DNA of 64,000 nucleotides, from contig CM051038.1 in the NCBI GenBank assembly GCA_027627225.1, positions 43,381,848 through 43,445,847 of the forward strand, given 5' to 3'. The notes beneath the pieces were generated by a model. It worked only from the letters and a program-made list of their open reading frames with translations, did not search any database and was not told the origin of the DNA. The translations under genes were made by a program, and so were the position numbers. This DNA is from Congeria kusceri. Its lineage: Eukaryota > Mollusca > Bivalvia > Myida > Dreissenidae. Shown here piece by piece: positions 23,401 to 38,328 of the stretch. Numbering within the stretch: position 1 is the stretch's first letter; each line of letters begins with the position of its first letter.

Positions 23401-26400
23401 ACTATTCCCCGTCCCAAGTCTTCTCCTGTATCTTACACTATTCCCCGTCCCAAGTCTTCTCCTGTATCTTACACTATTCCCCGTCCCAAGTCTTCTCCTG
23501 TATCTTACACTATTCCCCGCCCCAAGTCTTCTGTGGATGATGGCCATATGGGAGAGAATCCGGTGTACTCGTTAAAAATTCACCACACACAGATAAAAGG
23601 TCGAATATCACTTCAAATAGCGGTGTTATTTAGTCAGTTGTGTGTCGACGCTAGTTCCGGAAACAATATATTTTTATTGTTCATGGTTATTAAAAAATAA
23701 ACATTAAATGAAATATGCGCGAAATTAAGAGGGCGGGAAGTTTAGACACCGCGAAATAAAATGAGGCATGTCGTGGGAAAACCAGGCTTAATCCATCTGC
23801 GTAAAGTGTCGTCAGGCAATACCAATTTGATTCTATGTAGAACGTCATCGGGCTGGTAAGTTTTCGGATGCCTGAACAACAAAAAATTTAGGCAATGAAA
23901 AAAATCAAGTTGAAAAGCGTATAAATGCCTATAATGACACACTTTGTGTCATTTCTTAATTTTATGATCTCAGTCAATGCACGACATTGTAAATAATATA
24001 AGTCATGATGCTTAGTTCAAGTTACATTTGAGTTTTGAAAGAATATTGTTGGTGGGCATCTTGCATGTTGGGTATGTGTGTTGATGATATTACACAATTC
24101 TGATTTGAAATCTTGCATTTGTCAGTAACTTACCTACAGCTTTATAGATCTAAAATACTTGAAATTGGTATGTTTTGTCTTATTATTATTTTGAATTGCC
24201 ATTTTTATTCGCCCGTTTGAAAAACGGCCGTATAATGGGAACGCCCAAGCGGGCGGGTGGGCGGGTGATCTTTGTCCGCAGCATAACTTTGTCCAGCCTG
24301 GATAGATTTTCAAATAACTTAGCAGAAGTGATAAGCACGATGAGACGGAGTGGCGCAAGAACCAGGTTCCTAGGTCCAAGGTCAAGGTCACAATTCAAGG
24401 TCAAAGGTCAAGTGTAATAAATCAACCCTTACCACATTGTCCGGAGAACATCTTTGTCAAGCATGGCTGGATTTTCAAATAACTTGGCAAAAGTGACAAG
24501 CATAGTGAGACGGAGTGTCGCGCGCACGAACCAGGTCCCTAGGTCCAAAGTCAAGGTCACAATTCAAGGTCAAAGGTCAAATTTAAGAAATCAATCCTAA
24601 ACACTTTGTCCGGAGCTTAACTTTGTCCAGCATGGATGGATTTTCAAATAACTTGGCAGAAGTGACATGTATGGCAAGTCGGAGTGTCGCGCGCAAGAAC
24701 CACGTCCCTAGGTCCAATGTCAAGGTCACAATTCAAGGTCAAAGGTCAAATTTAAGAAATCAATCCTAAACACTTTGTCCGAAGCGTATCTTTGTCCAGC
24801 ATGGTTGGCTTTCCTAATAACCTGGCAGAAGTGACAAGCATGGCGAGTCGGAGTGTCGCGCGCAAGAACCACGTCCCTAAGTCCAAGGTCAAGGTCACAA
24901 TTCAAGGTCAAATTTAAGAAATCAATCCTAAACACTTTGTCCGGAGCATATATTTTTCCAGCATGGATTGATTTTCAAATTACTTGGCAGAAATGACAAG
25001 CATGGTGAGGCGGAGTGTCGTGCGCAAAAGCCAGGTCCCTATGTTCAAGGTCAAGGTCACAATTCAAGGTCAAATATTGAAATCAATCCTAAACACTTAA
25101 TCCAGAGCATATGTCCAGCATGGATGGATTTTCAAATAACTTGGTAGAAGTGACAAGCATGGTGAGGTGTAGTGTCGCGCGCAAGAACCAGGTCCCTAGG
25201 TCCTAGGTCAAGGTCACAATTCAAGGTGAAACGTATAATGGCAGCTTCAACCTTTCGTTTCCGCTCTCTAACTCGAGAACAAATTGAGTTATTGTAATGA
25301 AACTTCATACGTAGATACCTTATTGCGAGACCTCGCTTAGGATTGCATTTGGGGTGGGTGGGGACAAAGGTCAAGGTCACTGTTACTAAAAATACAAAAA
25401 CGGTTTCTGCTAAATAGCTTGAGAACGCATTGAGATATTTTAATGAAACTTAATACATAGATACCTTTTATCGAAACCTCACTTGTGATTGCATATGGGG
25501 TGGGTGGGGGTCAATGTCAAGGCCACTGTTACTAAAAATAGAAAAACGGTTTCCGCTTAATAACTTGAGAACGCAATGAGATATTTTATTTCAACTTAAC
25601 ACATAGATACCTTATATTGAGACCTCGCTTCGGATTGCATAAGGGGTGGGTGGGAGTCAATGTCACTGTTACTAAAAATATAGAAACAGTTTCTGCTTAA
25701 TAAGTTCAGCATGCACTGAGATATTGTAATAAAACTTTGTGTGTGTGTGTGTGTGCAACATTTTATTTTCTCGCAGTGGCTTTACATACATGCATACATT
25801 AAAACATACACAATTATATTATACTAATACAAAAGTATTAATACATTTGCATGTACACAATTAAAATGATATGTCATGAAAACTATTGCATGTCTATAAA
25901 AGATTGTAAGTACAACAAAGACTATGCCGAGGACACTGAGTTGCATTGAGTATATATGTACTTATGATATTGTGAAGACTACAAAACTAATGCTATGACA
26001 TACATACTAACTATTACATAACAAACAGTGTATGCATACAGCGGTATTTATACATTTACATGTATTAAATTGAAATATGTTGTAAAAAACACAGCACATT
26101 AAAAAAAATATATGCCAAAGACACTGAATTACATTGAGTATAATCTCTTAATTCTTCATCTGTTTTTGTTGTATTTTTTTAAATTTCAAATGAGCGTTTC
26201 AAGCTATAAACTAGTCCACAGTTAGAAGGAATTCAGTTTTTTCTCTGGCAGTGAAAAATATATCGTTTAATTTCTAGGCATAAAATATTTAAATTGTTGA
26301 TTTTTGAATTTGTAATACCTAGTATACTATCCTGTTAGCTGGATAGGTAAGCTTTGTCTATTTCTATTCACTATATGAACAGCAAATTTAATAATTTCTT

Positions 26401-29400
26401 GAGAATGTATACAGTTCCAGAACAAGTGTGTTATATTTTCTACTTCATTTTTACAAAAAGTACATAGATTATCAGCAGCTATTTTCATATTAAACATATG
26501 GGCTTTTGTTCCTAAGATTCTGTGGACAATTCTACATTGGAACCATTGGGCATAAGTATCTTTACTAATATTGAACACAAGTGCATATGGATTTTTCCAG
26601 TCAATACCATAGAACTCGGCATTCTATTTTGTTTGACTGGTTGGGATATCACTGTTTTGAATATATGTTTTATGAACATGTTTTTCTTCTTTAGGACTTG
26701 TTAATATTTTCTTTACATAAGTTGCTAATACAGGTCCTTGAATTTTGTTATCATAGGTGAACATGTCTCCAAAAGTTTTATTGTATTTACTTGTTACTTT
26801 GATTAAACCTTGATACAGTAGAAAATTCACATTTTTCCAATTAGATAGTCCAAAGATTCTTTGGAGATAAAACAGTTTCTATCTATCAATATATCTCTAA
26901 CGAGACGAATACCTCTTTCATATGACTTTTAATAAATATATAATTATTGTCCATTTTAAAATTGTCATTGTAAAATAGAGGCATATCTAGAATATCATTG
27001 CAATTGACTATAGGCAACTTTTTAATATACAATATATAGCTTTTAAAAACATAGCCAAAATTTATTTTTCAAATTTAAGCAAAGTTGCTCAGCAAACATT
27101 TTACCAGTATTAAACAGTTTTTTAATGTCAATAAACGATTTAACAAGTCTATAACAATTTCCATCTCCTGTCACAAATCTCTTAAGCCATGTTAATTTCA
27201 TATGTTTTTCAAATGAACAAACATCTATCATGTTTAAACTCCCTTCGTTATATTCTTTAACAACAACTATACTTTTTATTTTGCTTGGACCTGCCCATAT
27301 GAAGTCATAAAATAGTTTGTTAATTTGTTTCATAATTTCTATTCTTGGTGTTAGTAGTGAAACAAATAAATGGGTAAGCAATGGAAGAAGCAATGATTTA
27401 ACAATAGTTATTTTTCCTAGAGGTGTAATATTTCTACGATTCCAGTGAGTTATTAAATTCTTGATGCTGTTGATTTGATTATCAAAATTTTGCATTACCA
27501 TGTTGTCTAAATATATGTCATACACTATTCCAAGCACTTTAAAAGTTTTTGCTCCCCATGTCAGTTTGTATTTAGTTTTTATCGACCTACCTAGTGCTGT
27601 ACTTCATAGAGCCTATCCAATTAGATTAGTTTTTTCATAGTTTATTTTCAGTCCAGAGTATGTAGAGAATTCATGAAGCATGTCTAGTGTACAATTAAGA
27701 GAATATTCAGATCCGTCAAGTAATAAAGATGTGTCATCAGCAAATTGTGATATTTTGTATTCTATGTCTTTAATTGTAATACCTTTTATTTGTTTGCTTT
27801 CTCTAATTTTAATAGCAAGGATTTCAGCACATAAAATAAAAATGTAAGCGCTTATCGGGTCCCCGTGGCGGCAGCCCCTCTCTATACAGAAAGGTATTTG
27901 ACAAGAATCCGTTTAATTGTATAGAGGTCATGGTATTGTGCAAAAACATGGATATCCATTGGTCCAAAATTAAAAAATCTGAAAGTGGTTTCTATAAACT
28001 GGAAAGATAAGGTATCGAATGCCTTGTCAAAATCGATTGTCATAAGTAATCCAGGTAAATTATTATCTTCAGCATATTTCAAGATGTCATAGAGTAATAT
28101 AGTGTCTTCCCCAATAAATCGCCCTTTAATGAAACCAGTTTGATCTTTGGAGATTAAAATATCAAGGACTGTTAATCCTTATTATTTATTAGAAGTCATT
28201 ATTCCATGTTTTTGAGTTACAGACAATGAATTAGTATTAAAGGCATAATTTATACTTCTTACTATGAATTGGCCTAACTTGTTCCAAAGAACTTGATAGA
28301 ATTCAGCAGTAAATCCATCAGAACCTGGACTTCTGTCATTTTTCATGTTTTTAAGTGTAAAGACGACTTCCTCCATACTTAGTAGTCCTTCTAAAGATTC
28401 AGATTGAACATTATTTGGTTTCGGTATATTAATGTTAGACAAATCTGTATATATATCATAAGCAATTTCATTTTCATTTTTTTGTATAATGTTTTATAGA
28501 ATGAAACTGCTTTATTTAAAATACCATTTTCCTCATTCAACTTAACACCATTTTCTGTTTCAATAAAAGGTATTGACTTGTTTGTATAATGGTTAGATTC
28601 AAGAGAGCAAATGTATTTTGTGGGTTTTTCCCCCTCTTCTAGCCATTTAGCTCTAGAACGAATAAGTGAACCTTTATGTTTATTTTCCCTCAAGTTTTCT
28701 AATTCATTTTGTAAATCTTGAAGTTGATTAATATTAGTTTCAGTTAATGACTTTTCAAGTTGTTCTATTTTCATAGTTAAATTAGATTCGTGTTTTTTGT
28801 TAAACTAAGCTTTATATGATGAAAATAAAATAGTTTTTCCTCTAATTTCCATAAGTAATGTTTCTAGGAATAACTGGTCATTGATCACAAATTGTATGTC
28901 ATTGTTATTAAGTGTTTCTATGCATTATATATTGTATACTGGGATACAATATTGTTTTTTTAATATTTTCAATCAATTTAAATAGTCAATATCATTTAAC
29001 AGTGAATTGTTGAATTTCCACAGACCTATTCCATGGGCTATATCTCCAAAACTAATTTCTAAGTCAATAATTGAATGATATGATTTATAACTGGAATCTA
29101 TATTTGAGTTTCAAATTTTAGCGGACAAACTATTAGAAGTTAGGAAAAAATCAAGTCTAGCCTGCTGTCCTATGAAATAATTTTTAGATTATCCATTTAC
29201 ATAGGTATGCTGGAAAATGTGCCTTAACAACTGTATTAGTAAACACTTATCTTGACAAACAGAGTACAACATTTCTAAGTAATTCTGCAGTTTTACATAG
29301 AATAAACTAGTCCTGATTCAAGCAATTCAGAAAAACAACAATTGAAATAAAAAGATAATGTACAAAAAGAAGTTCAAGGTACGTGGATTGATTGTAGTTG

Positions 29401-32400
29401 CAATCAAACAATAAGTGATATTTACATCAAAATACATGGTTTTACAACATTTATGGTAGTGACCTTTTAGATATTTTAAAATTTTATTAGTATTGTATCA
29501 CCTAATCAAATCCTATAATGAATAAAATATGACATAAACACGCTGAGCATGAAAACAAATGTATATGGCTTCAACAAACTTTACAAAGCATTTTCAAAGA
29601 TACAGGAGTCAATTTCTCAATCTTCATGCTTTACAGAATTAGTACATAACACATACATACACAAATAGTATAGTAAATAGATTAAGACAGTTTCATCAAT
29701 GTGCGTGTGTTTCAAATATTAACTGCATTAATATTCAAACTTTACAGTTATATATAACAAGCATGCATGAATCACTGCATTAATATTCGAACTTAACAGT
29801 ATATATATATATATATATATATACAAAAGTGTGGAAAAAGAAAGCTTCATTAAAACAGTTCAAATACTATTGCATAAGTCTTCAATCTTTACCAGGGCAT
29901 ATTACCATCTTCAATATTTTCAAGTGTATATTACAAACAACCCCATGCAGTATTACAAAGTCACGTAGTTTAAAGGTACAGATGCTTATTTACTTACACA
30001 CACATTGAAAAACCAGCATAATCATAAGGTACACATGTACACGCATAATCATAAAGTGCACAATCATGTACACGCATAATTATAAAGTGCACAATCATGT
30101 ACGCGCATAATCATAAAGTGCACAATCATGTACAGACATGTTTATTTAGTCGCAAAGTATAATGTAATAAATTTAACCACTATATAGAGCGTGATAAGAA
30201 CTATTCAAAATAAATTGTTTATAAAAGTCTTATAAATAAAATTATGTTATGTTATTTAAGGAAGACATCAAACTATGTAATAAAAAATTAGGATTGTGAT
30301 ATTTAATCATACTACACACATGTTTTAGTAATATTGTTAACAGTAAATCTTGGTTACTTACACACACATTGAAAAAGCAGCATAATTATAAGGTACACGT
30401 GTACACTCATAATCATAAAGTGCACAATCATGTACACGCATAATCATAAATGCACAATCATGTACAGACATATTTATTTAGTCGCAAAGTATAATATAAT
30501 AAATCTAACCACTATATAGAGCGTGATAGTAACTATTCAAAATAAACTGTTTATAAAAGTCTTATAAATACAATTATGTTATGTTATTTAAGGAAGACAT
30601 CAAACTATGTTATACAAACTTAGGATTGTGCTATTTAATGATAGTACACGCTTGTTTTAGTAATATTGTTAACAGTAAATCTTGGTATGGAAAAGGACAA
30701 ACTGTAAGACTGCCAACATGGAATATGGTTTGTAAACAATAGCACTATTTATATTTTGAAATATAATAATAAATAAACAGTAAGACTGTTTTTCAAAAGA
30801 ACACAGGATATATTATCAAAATGATAGTTGAATTATAATAAGATTATAATATCTGTAGTTGAAATTGAGCATACATGCATAATACTCATATAAATAAGTA
30901 ACACATATACATTTATAATCAATTACGTTAAATGGGATAACAATTATGGTGATCAGTTTTTATTAGATATCACCACAGGAGTTAATCAGCTATGTCAAGA
31001 CTTATATCATTGTAAAGAAAATAATTTAGATACTGATGAAATGGTAAAGCGATTCACAATGTATCTAAATAATAGTGGCAATAAGTATTTTTAAAAACAT
31101 TATAAACTAAATAAATGTGCACAATTTTCAAACGCACACAATAAATGGTTTGATAATACATGTAAACAAAAACGTAATATATATATTAATAAGTTGAACC
31201 TATACAATTTGTATAAAGATAGTGATAATAGAAATATGATGTTAATAGCGAAATAGGATTACAAGTACCAATGTAGACAATCTAAACGTTATTATAACAG
31301 GAACCAGTATCTTAAAATGAATGATATGAGATTGAAAAAAACAACAAAAGAATTTTGGAAACTATTCAAGAAAAAATCAGTTAATAATACAGGCGATCAT
31401 ATTGACATCGATTCGTTTTTTGACCATTTTAAACACTTGACCTCGTCAAATATCATTGTCGAAGAAGAAGACATTAACGAATACGTAACAAATCAAAACA
31501 CGAATAACATGGCGTCAGCCACATTCCAAGAATTAGACGATTTATTCACAAAAGAAGAAATACGAAAGGCAATACAACTACTGGGAACTAACAAATCACA
31601 CACAATAGATAATATTATAAACGAATATTTTAAAGTGGAAAAGGATGTCCTGGATACACCACTGGAAATATTTAACTATATACTTGAAAAACAGGTATTT
31701 CCAAAATCATGGTCAAAAGGTGTTATTATACCTATTTATAAGAAAGGCAACTCACTCGATCCCAATAATTATCGAGGCATAACATTAGTGAGCTGCTTCG
31801 CAAAATTATTTACTGTCGTTATAAACGAAAGGCTTAAAAAATGGGCTACTGCAAACGATATGCTCACGGACGCTCAGTTCGGTTTTAAATCTAATTATAG
31901 CACGGTAGATGCATTTTTTTTACTAAAAGCTTTTATAGATAAACAACTTAGTTGTAAAAAGAAATTATATTGTTGCTATATTGACCTAATGAAATGCTTT
32001 GACTCAATATATGGAAACGGATTATGGTATAAGCTGATTAAGAGTGGAATAAACGGCAGATTGTTAAAAATTATTCAATCGATGTACGATAAAGTTAAAT
32101 TATGTATTAAACATATGGGCTTGTTGTCAGATTTCGTTAATTGTGACGTCGGTTTGTTGCAACGGGAGATAATCTCACCCATACTATTTTCATTGTTCGT
32201 TAATGATGTTGAACACTTTTTGGGTAATAATAATGAAGCAACGATAACCTTAGACCAGTTGTCTTTTATTTATTACTGTTTGCAGATGATGCTGTAATTT
32301 TTCCAGAAACACCGAAAGGTCTGCAAAATTCATTAGATAATTTATACGAATACTGCGGGCGATGGAAGCTAAAAGTCAACGTAGACAAAACTAAAGTCGT

Positions 32401-35400
32401 TATATATAAAAAGGGCGGAAATAATTCACATAATGAGTCATTTTATTATAATAGTGAGCCACTAGAAAACGTTCAATCATTTAATTATCTTCAAATCGTA
32501 TTATCAAGTGGTGGATCGTTTATACAAACTACTCAAACTCTATAAGATAAGGGTTTAAAGGCTATGGGGTCACTTTTTTCAATTACAAAAGAAATGCATG
32601 TTCCAGTTAAAATAATGATGAATCTGTTGATTCTTATGTCACGTCTATACTTTGTTATGCTTGTGAGGTTTGGGGGTTTTCGAATGCTGATGATATTGAA
32701 AGAATTCATAGAAGATGTTTGAAAAGAATACTTGGTGTTAAAATGAGTACTTCTAATTCAGCAGTGTATGGGGAGCTTGGACGCTACACGTTATATATAA
32801 CTCGTTATGTAAGAATCTTAAAATATTTTATAAAGTTGTATACTGTTAAACAAACAAATTGCATATTGTATAGTACACTATTATATATGAGATGCGATGC
32901 ATAAAATGTAATTCGATGTAACAATTGGTTATCAAAGGTGAGAGACTTGCTTCAGAATACTGGGTTTTATGATGTATTGCTGTATCCGGAATCAGTAAAT
33001 ATTAATGTATTTATTCCCATTTTTAAAACCAGACTTATTGACATGTACATAGGTTTGTGGCGAAATGATTTGAATACAAAGAGTTCACTAATATTATATA
33101 AAGAATTGAAACAAAGATTTGAATTATCTGATTATCTAGACATTGTAAAAAGCTATAAGTTAAGAATTTATATATCAAAAATAAGACTTTCATCTCATAT
33201 ATTTGAACCTGGTAGACATGCACATATTCCTAAAAATGAACGTAAATGTATTATATGCAACACAAATGATATTGAAGACGAGTATCACTTTGTTATAGTA
33301 TGACCTCTTTATATTAATATTAGAAAAAAAAATATTTACAAATATTTCTATAACCGACCTAGTGTGCATAAATTTATACTTTTATTAACAATTACAAATT
33401 CTTAAGTTCTTTTGAAACTTGCCTTATACTGTAAAAATGCATTTAAAATGAGATTTGATGCTTTAAATGCACATGTTTAATTTGAGCATGGCCTGTATAA
33501 TCATAACAACTGAAAATGTTGTGTAATGTTCACTTTCGCATTGCTATGCATGTGCCTATCTATTAATTATTATTTTGTATGTGTAACGATGAACTGTAAT
33601 TGTTCAAGTTATATCAATAAACTTTCTTTTCTGTTCTGTTCTGTTCTATAAGTAATGCATCCCGTGTATATACATTCCTGATGTGTACTTTGTTGAAAGT
33701 AAAGTATTACCTTTTTACACTGTTTTAATTTTTGATTGATAAAGACTATATTCTATCTATTGCATTATTTTTCTCTATACCAGTCAAAGACAGACTGTAG
33801 TCACAAGCTAAAAATAGACTGATTGCAAGTTTTCTGTAGTCAGTTTTGAGCATGTTCAGCTGGTATAGTTTGTATCATTATTTACAATTTTACATATGAT
33901 TTTTACAGATAACTGACATGCTTATACATTGCTGAAAAGCACCGATGGAGACTGAGATAAATGTAGAACAATTTTATGCTATTTCTGGTATGGGTAATAC
34001 TTTTTTTTTTAAATATTCTAATAAGTTTATTACAAAACAATTTTTCGAAACAATTGTATTTAAAAGTCAAATATTAATTTGTTTGTAATAATATAAAGTA
34101 ATGATTAGTATACAAAATAGGAACATACCATTTTTGCTTATAATGTTTATTGGATATCTCCTAGTGCCCGCTCATGCCATTTCGTCTGTACTGTCTGAAG
34201 TCTTCTATTACGGCATTCACATTATCGTCAATGTCAAATTTAATGCGTTCGTCCGCAACAGTTTGTCCATACACAGACCCATTGAAATACCAGGCACTCT
34301 CGATATCCGGGTGTATGTGGAGTCTGTTGATAAGCCCCTGGTTGGGTTTGGTCACGTCATCGACCAGTTTGTAGCCGTTGTTCTTCATTGGAGCCCGTTT
34401 CCGCATAATGGCAGACATTGCCGTGTTGTTTCTCATTTTGATGAGAACTGGGCGGATCTGTCCCCTCTTTGTGGGAATACGGTGCACGGCCATTATGTCA
34501 ACTGGTTGCAGGTCAACCTCAGTATGGGCCTTCAGGATTCCGGTTACAGTATTTGTCAGTGAATCTTCATTTTCCTCTCTATTTTCTGGTATATTTAATA
34601 TTTTTATGTCGTTGTTTCTCGAATACTGTTCATTATAGTTAGCTTTTTTATGGGCAATTTTCTCAATTCATATGTTTTGTCTATTTGCTCTTGGAGTGAT
34701 TTGTTGTTGATGCCACTGTTGTTTTCTAGTTTTTGTATTTTGTCCTTAAGGTTTTTGTTGTCAAAGTCCAAAGAATCAATTGCATGTCATTAAATTTGTC
34801 ACTGACTATTTGTTCTATCTTTTTATTCATGTTATGTTCAATTTTTTGCATTAAGCTGGTGACTGTGTTTGTGATCAACTGTTCAACTTCATCTTTTCGC
34901 AGCATGCCGTTGAGATCTTCCCTCAAACTTGAAATACCATCAGTCATGGCATGGAGCTGTACTTGTATGGAATGGAGTTCATCCATGCTTGAATTGCTCT
35001 TGTCACTAATATCTGGTCTATATTTCTTGACTGCTGGCTTTGTTTGTGGTTTTATTCCTGAGAAATTTAGCTTAGGCTGGTTTTTTTGTTGTGTTACTGC
35101 TCATTGTTGTGTTACTGCTCATTGTTGTGTTAGGTGTGGTATTTATCTCCAAGTACAGTTACTTTCCTCTGTGTTAGGTGTGGTATTTATCTCCAAGTAC
35201 AGTTACTTTCCCCTATTTCCTTCAGGTAATCCAGCAATTATTATGTCACCACTCACAGATGGTTCTCGCGTGTATGTGACAACACTTGGTTATAATCCTT
35301 TCAAGCACAGTAATGTAGGGGTCTTCTCAATAACGTTTCTGAAGATGATCACACAGTTGACCCATAAATAATCTAAAAATCCTTTGTTATAAATATTTTC

Positions 35401-38271
35401 AAGTTGCTTTTTAACATATTATTATTCCATAGTATCACTTTGTCACAACATTCAAAGTATATTCATGCACATGTTGTACCAAAGTTTATCATTACTTTGT
35501 CACTATAAACATGTATTTTAATGTTACTGTTGGAGAGCAAAAATGTATCCACACATCCCTCCAGTGGTGACCTTGATCTCTTAATAGGTAATAAAACTTA
35601 ATATATGGATATTTCATATTGAGACCTCGCTTGGAATTGCGTATGGGGTGGGTGGGGTCAAGGTCACTGTTACAAAAATTAGAAAAATGGTGTCCCCTCA
35701 AAAACTTGAGAACGAATTGAGATATTTAAATGAAACTTCATACATAGATACCTTATATCAAGACGTCGCTTGGGTTTGTATATGGGGTGGGTAGGATCAA
35801 GGTCACCATTACTAAAAATAGAATAACAGTTTCCGCTCAATAACTTGAGAACACATGGAGATATTATAATTAAACTTCACACATAGATACCTTATATTGA
35901 GACCTCGCTTGGGATTGCGTATAGGGTGAGTGAGATCAAGGTCAAGGTCACTGTTACTAAAAATAAAAAAGCGGTTTCTGCTCAATAGCTTGAGAATACA
36001 TTGAGATATTTAAATGAAACTTCATGCATATATATCTTATATCTAGACCTCGCTTGGAATTGCATATGGGGTGGATGTGGTCAAAGTCACCGTTACTAAA
36101 AATAGTCAGACAAGTTTCTGCTCAATAGCTTGAGAAGGCATTGCGCTATTTTCATGAAACTTTATATGTAGATACCTAATATCAAGACCTCACTTGGGAT
36201 TGCCTATGAGGTGGGTGGGGTCAAGGTCAAGGTCACCATTTCTAAACAAAATTATTTTTATGCTGACTTTAATGCACTTCATAAAATAAATTTGGTTTTG
36301 GGGGAATTTCCACGTTTCTTGTTTATTTTGGCATGTTGATTATAGATTTAAAAATATATATGGAATAGTTTTGATACCTCAACTCACCACACAGAGAGAG
36401 AGGCTTTAAAGATGAATAAGATGCACAAATACCACGAATCTACCTTAATAGTTTTTGAATTGTTTCTCTTTAGTCGTTGAAACTTAACCCCCAAAAAGCT
36501 TCTTTGACGTGCGTATCTTTGTGACAATGGCACTCTTGTTAGAACATACCTTAAAAGTTGTATATATTAAATTTAAAATATGTTCAAACATGTTTCTATG
36601 GTCATGAAGATGTTATAATCTACATGTATTCTTTGGTGTTAATGTCAGGGTTTGTCAATACCTTTATGATATGATATGATATGATATAATATGACTTCAG
36701 ACTGAATTGAACAAAATGACTTTTATGTGTTTTTACTAATATTTGTAAAAACAAATGTGAGCAACTAGTCAATTTACTGTTAAAATACTCTGTTACAGTA
36801 GGTTCCCAATATGAAAATGAAAATTATATAATAGTTTTGTAAGTAAACATTTACTTTAGCTTATACCACTGCCACAAATAATGTTTTTTATCGACTCATT
36901 ATTTGTTTTTTCCTGCCTGGTTGGTAGGTTTTGAAAAATCATGTGGACGCTAAACAAAGAATCAAATTTGTGTGGCCTAATCCGGGCGACACTTACCGCC
37001 TACAGTGGATTTATGTTTAAATATTGATTCAAAGCATCAAAGGGCGTTGTAATATAGCTATGAAGAAAGCAATCGATTTCTAGATCTTGTTACAAAGAAG
37101 TGTTCATTGACATGTAACAAAAGACGACTAAGTTTAGTCAAGGTCGCAAAAATAACCATTTCATATTATAATAACTTTTAAACTGTAGAGTCCCATTGAC
37201 ACGTATAATAAAAAGAACTTGTATAAGAAATGAATGAAATAAATATTTACTTTATTTCAAATACCGACATTATTAAAATAATAATTATGAATGTTTAAAA
37301 TAAAAGTTTCAGCGATATGCGCACATTGGTTCTATACAAAAACCCACCATATGAATGATACCGGCTACGCAGCTGTATCAGCGTCTGCTACTTTGCTATG
37401 TTTAGAATGATTCACAGCCTATTTCTGGAAAGTGTTAGAGTAGACGGAGGAGCAAATTCAATTTTGACTCAGCGACCAGTCAACTTTACAGTGAGCAGCA
37501 ATTAATTGCATGATATCGTTTTAATACGTTTCGAGAGTGTTGGCGAAAGTTTAAATAGCTCTTTTACATTTTCTTAAAGTCTATAGATCAATACTATACT
37601 CAGTTTGACTCAGCTACGTCAAACAAGTGTTTGTAAACATAAAATATAATAACACTCCTTCCACATGCTTCCGTTGCGCGTCTGTGTTTGCCATAGACTT
37701 TTAAAACGATGTTTGATTAAGGCCCAGAACACATGTAGGCCTACGGGGACTTTTGCAATATCCGGTGTATGGGTCCCTACATAGATTTACGAAGAATTGA
37801 AATGCATATCTGCACTTTGAAAACCAAAAATAATGTTATAAATGAATACATTACACGAATACGTTCAACCGTTCCTGTAGTTGGATAATTCGCCATTGTT
37901 ATCCAAATGAACATGAAATTATGTTCTTTTATTTTGCATTCGAATTTAACAGCCTTGCAGAACCATTCAAACGACTGTTTTTTTATTTTTCTGACATCTC
38001 GGTTAATAAATATCACTTAAGTAAGAAAAATACTCATGTTTTTTTTTCCATTCCAGGAAATGACGGTTAACGCTCACCAGGCATGCGCAGTGCCTTCAAA
38101 GGGAACTTCCGGGTCTGCGTCCCTCAGTGGAGGTTCAATCATGCTCATAATGTTAGTTCTTCTACATACTAATCATTTCTTCTCGTTCTTCTTCTTCTTT
38201 ATCTTCTTCTCTTCTTCATTATCATCATTTACATCAGCAGCATCAGCATTATTATTATAATAATCGTCTTT

Positions 38272-38328
<57 letters not shown>

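Larger units (their letters stand above)
20913..38056 (+). other. Intron 4 (17.1 kb), repeat-filled
   Basis: It begins GTGAGA and ends tttccattccag. It contains a TIR element with tRNA-like interior, a TTAA MITE, a 36-bp minisatellite, AGGTCA-rich arrays, two LINE remnants in opposite orientations, an ORF1p-like fragment and dispersed repeats. No exon with matching phase (0 to 0) and protein similarity was seen inside it. Confidence 0.8.

Noticed and set aside
23154..23547. Two overlapping 126-128 codon frames on opposite strands
   Set aside because: Both are by-products of the 36-bp tandem repeat; no start context, domain or splice structure supports them.
34101..35371. Several + strand frames up to 212 codons
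   Set aside because: They are antisense to the LINE ORF1p-like remnant or lie across short direct duplications.
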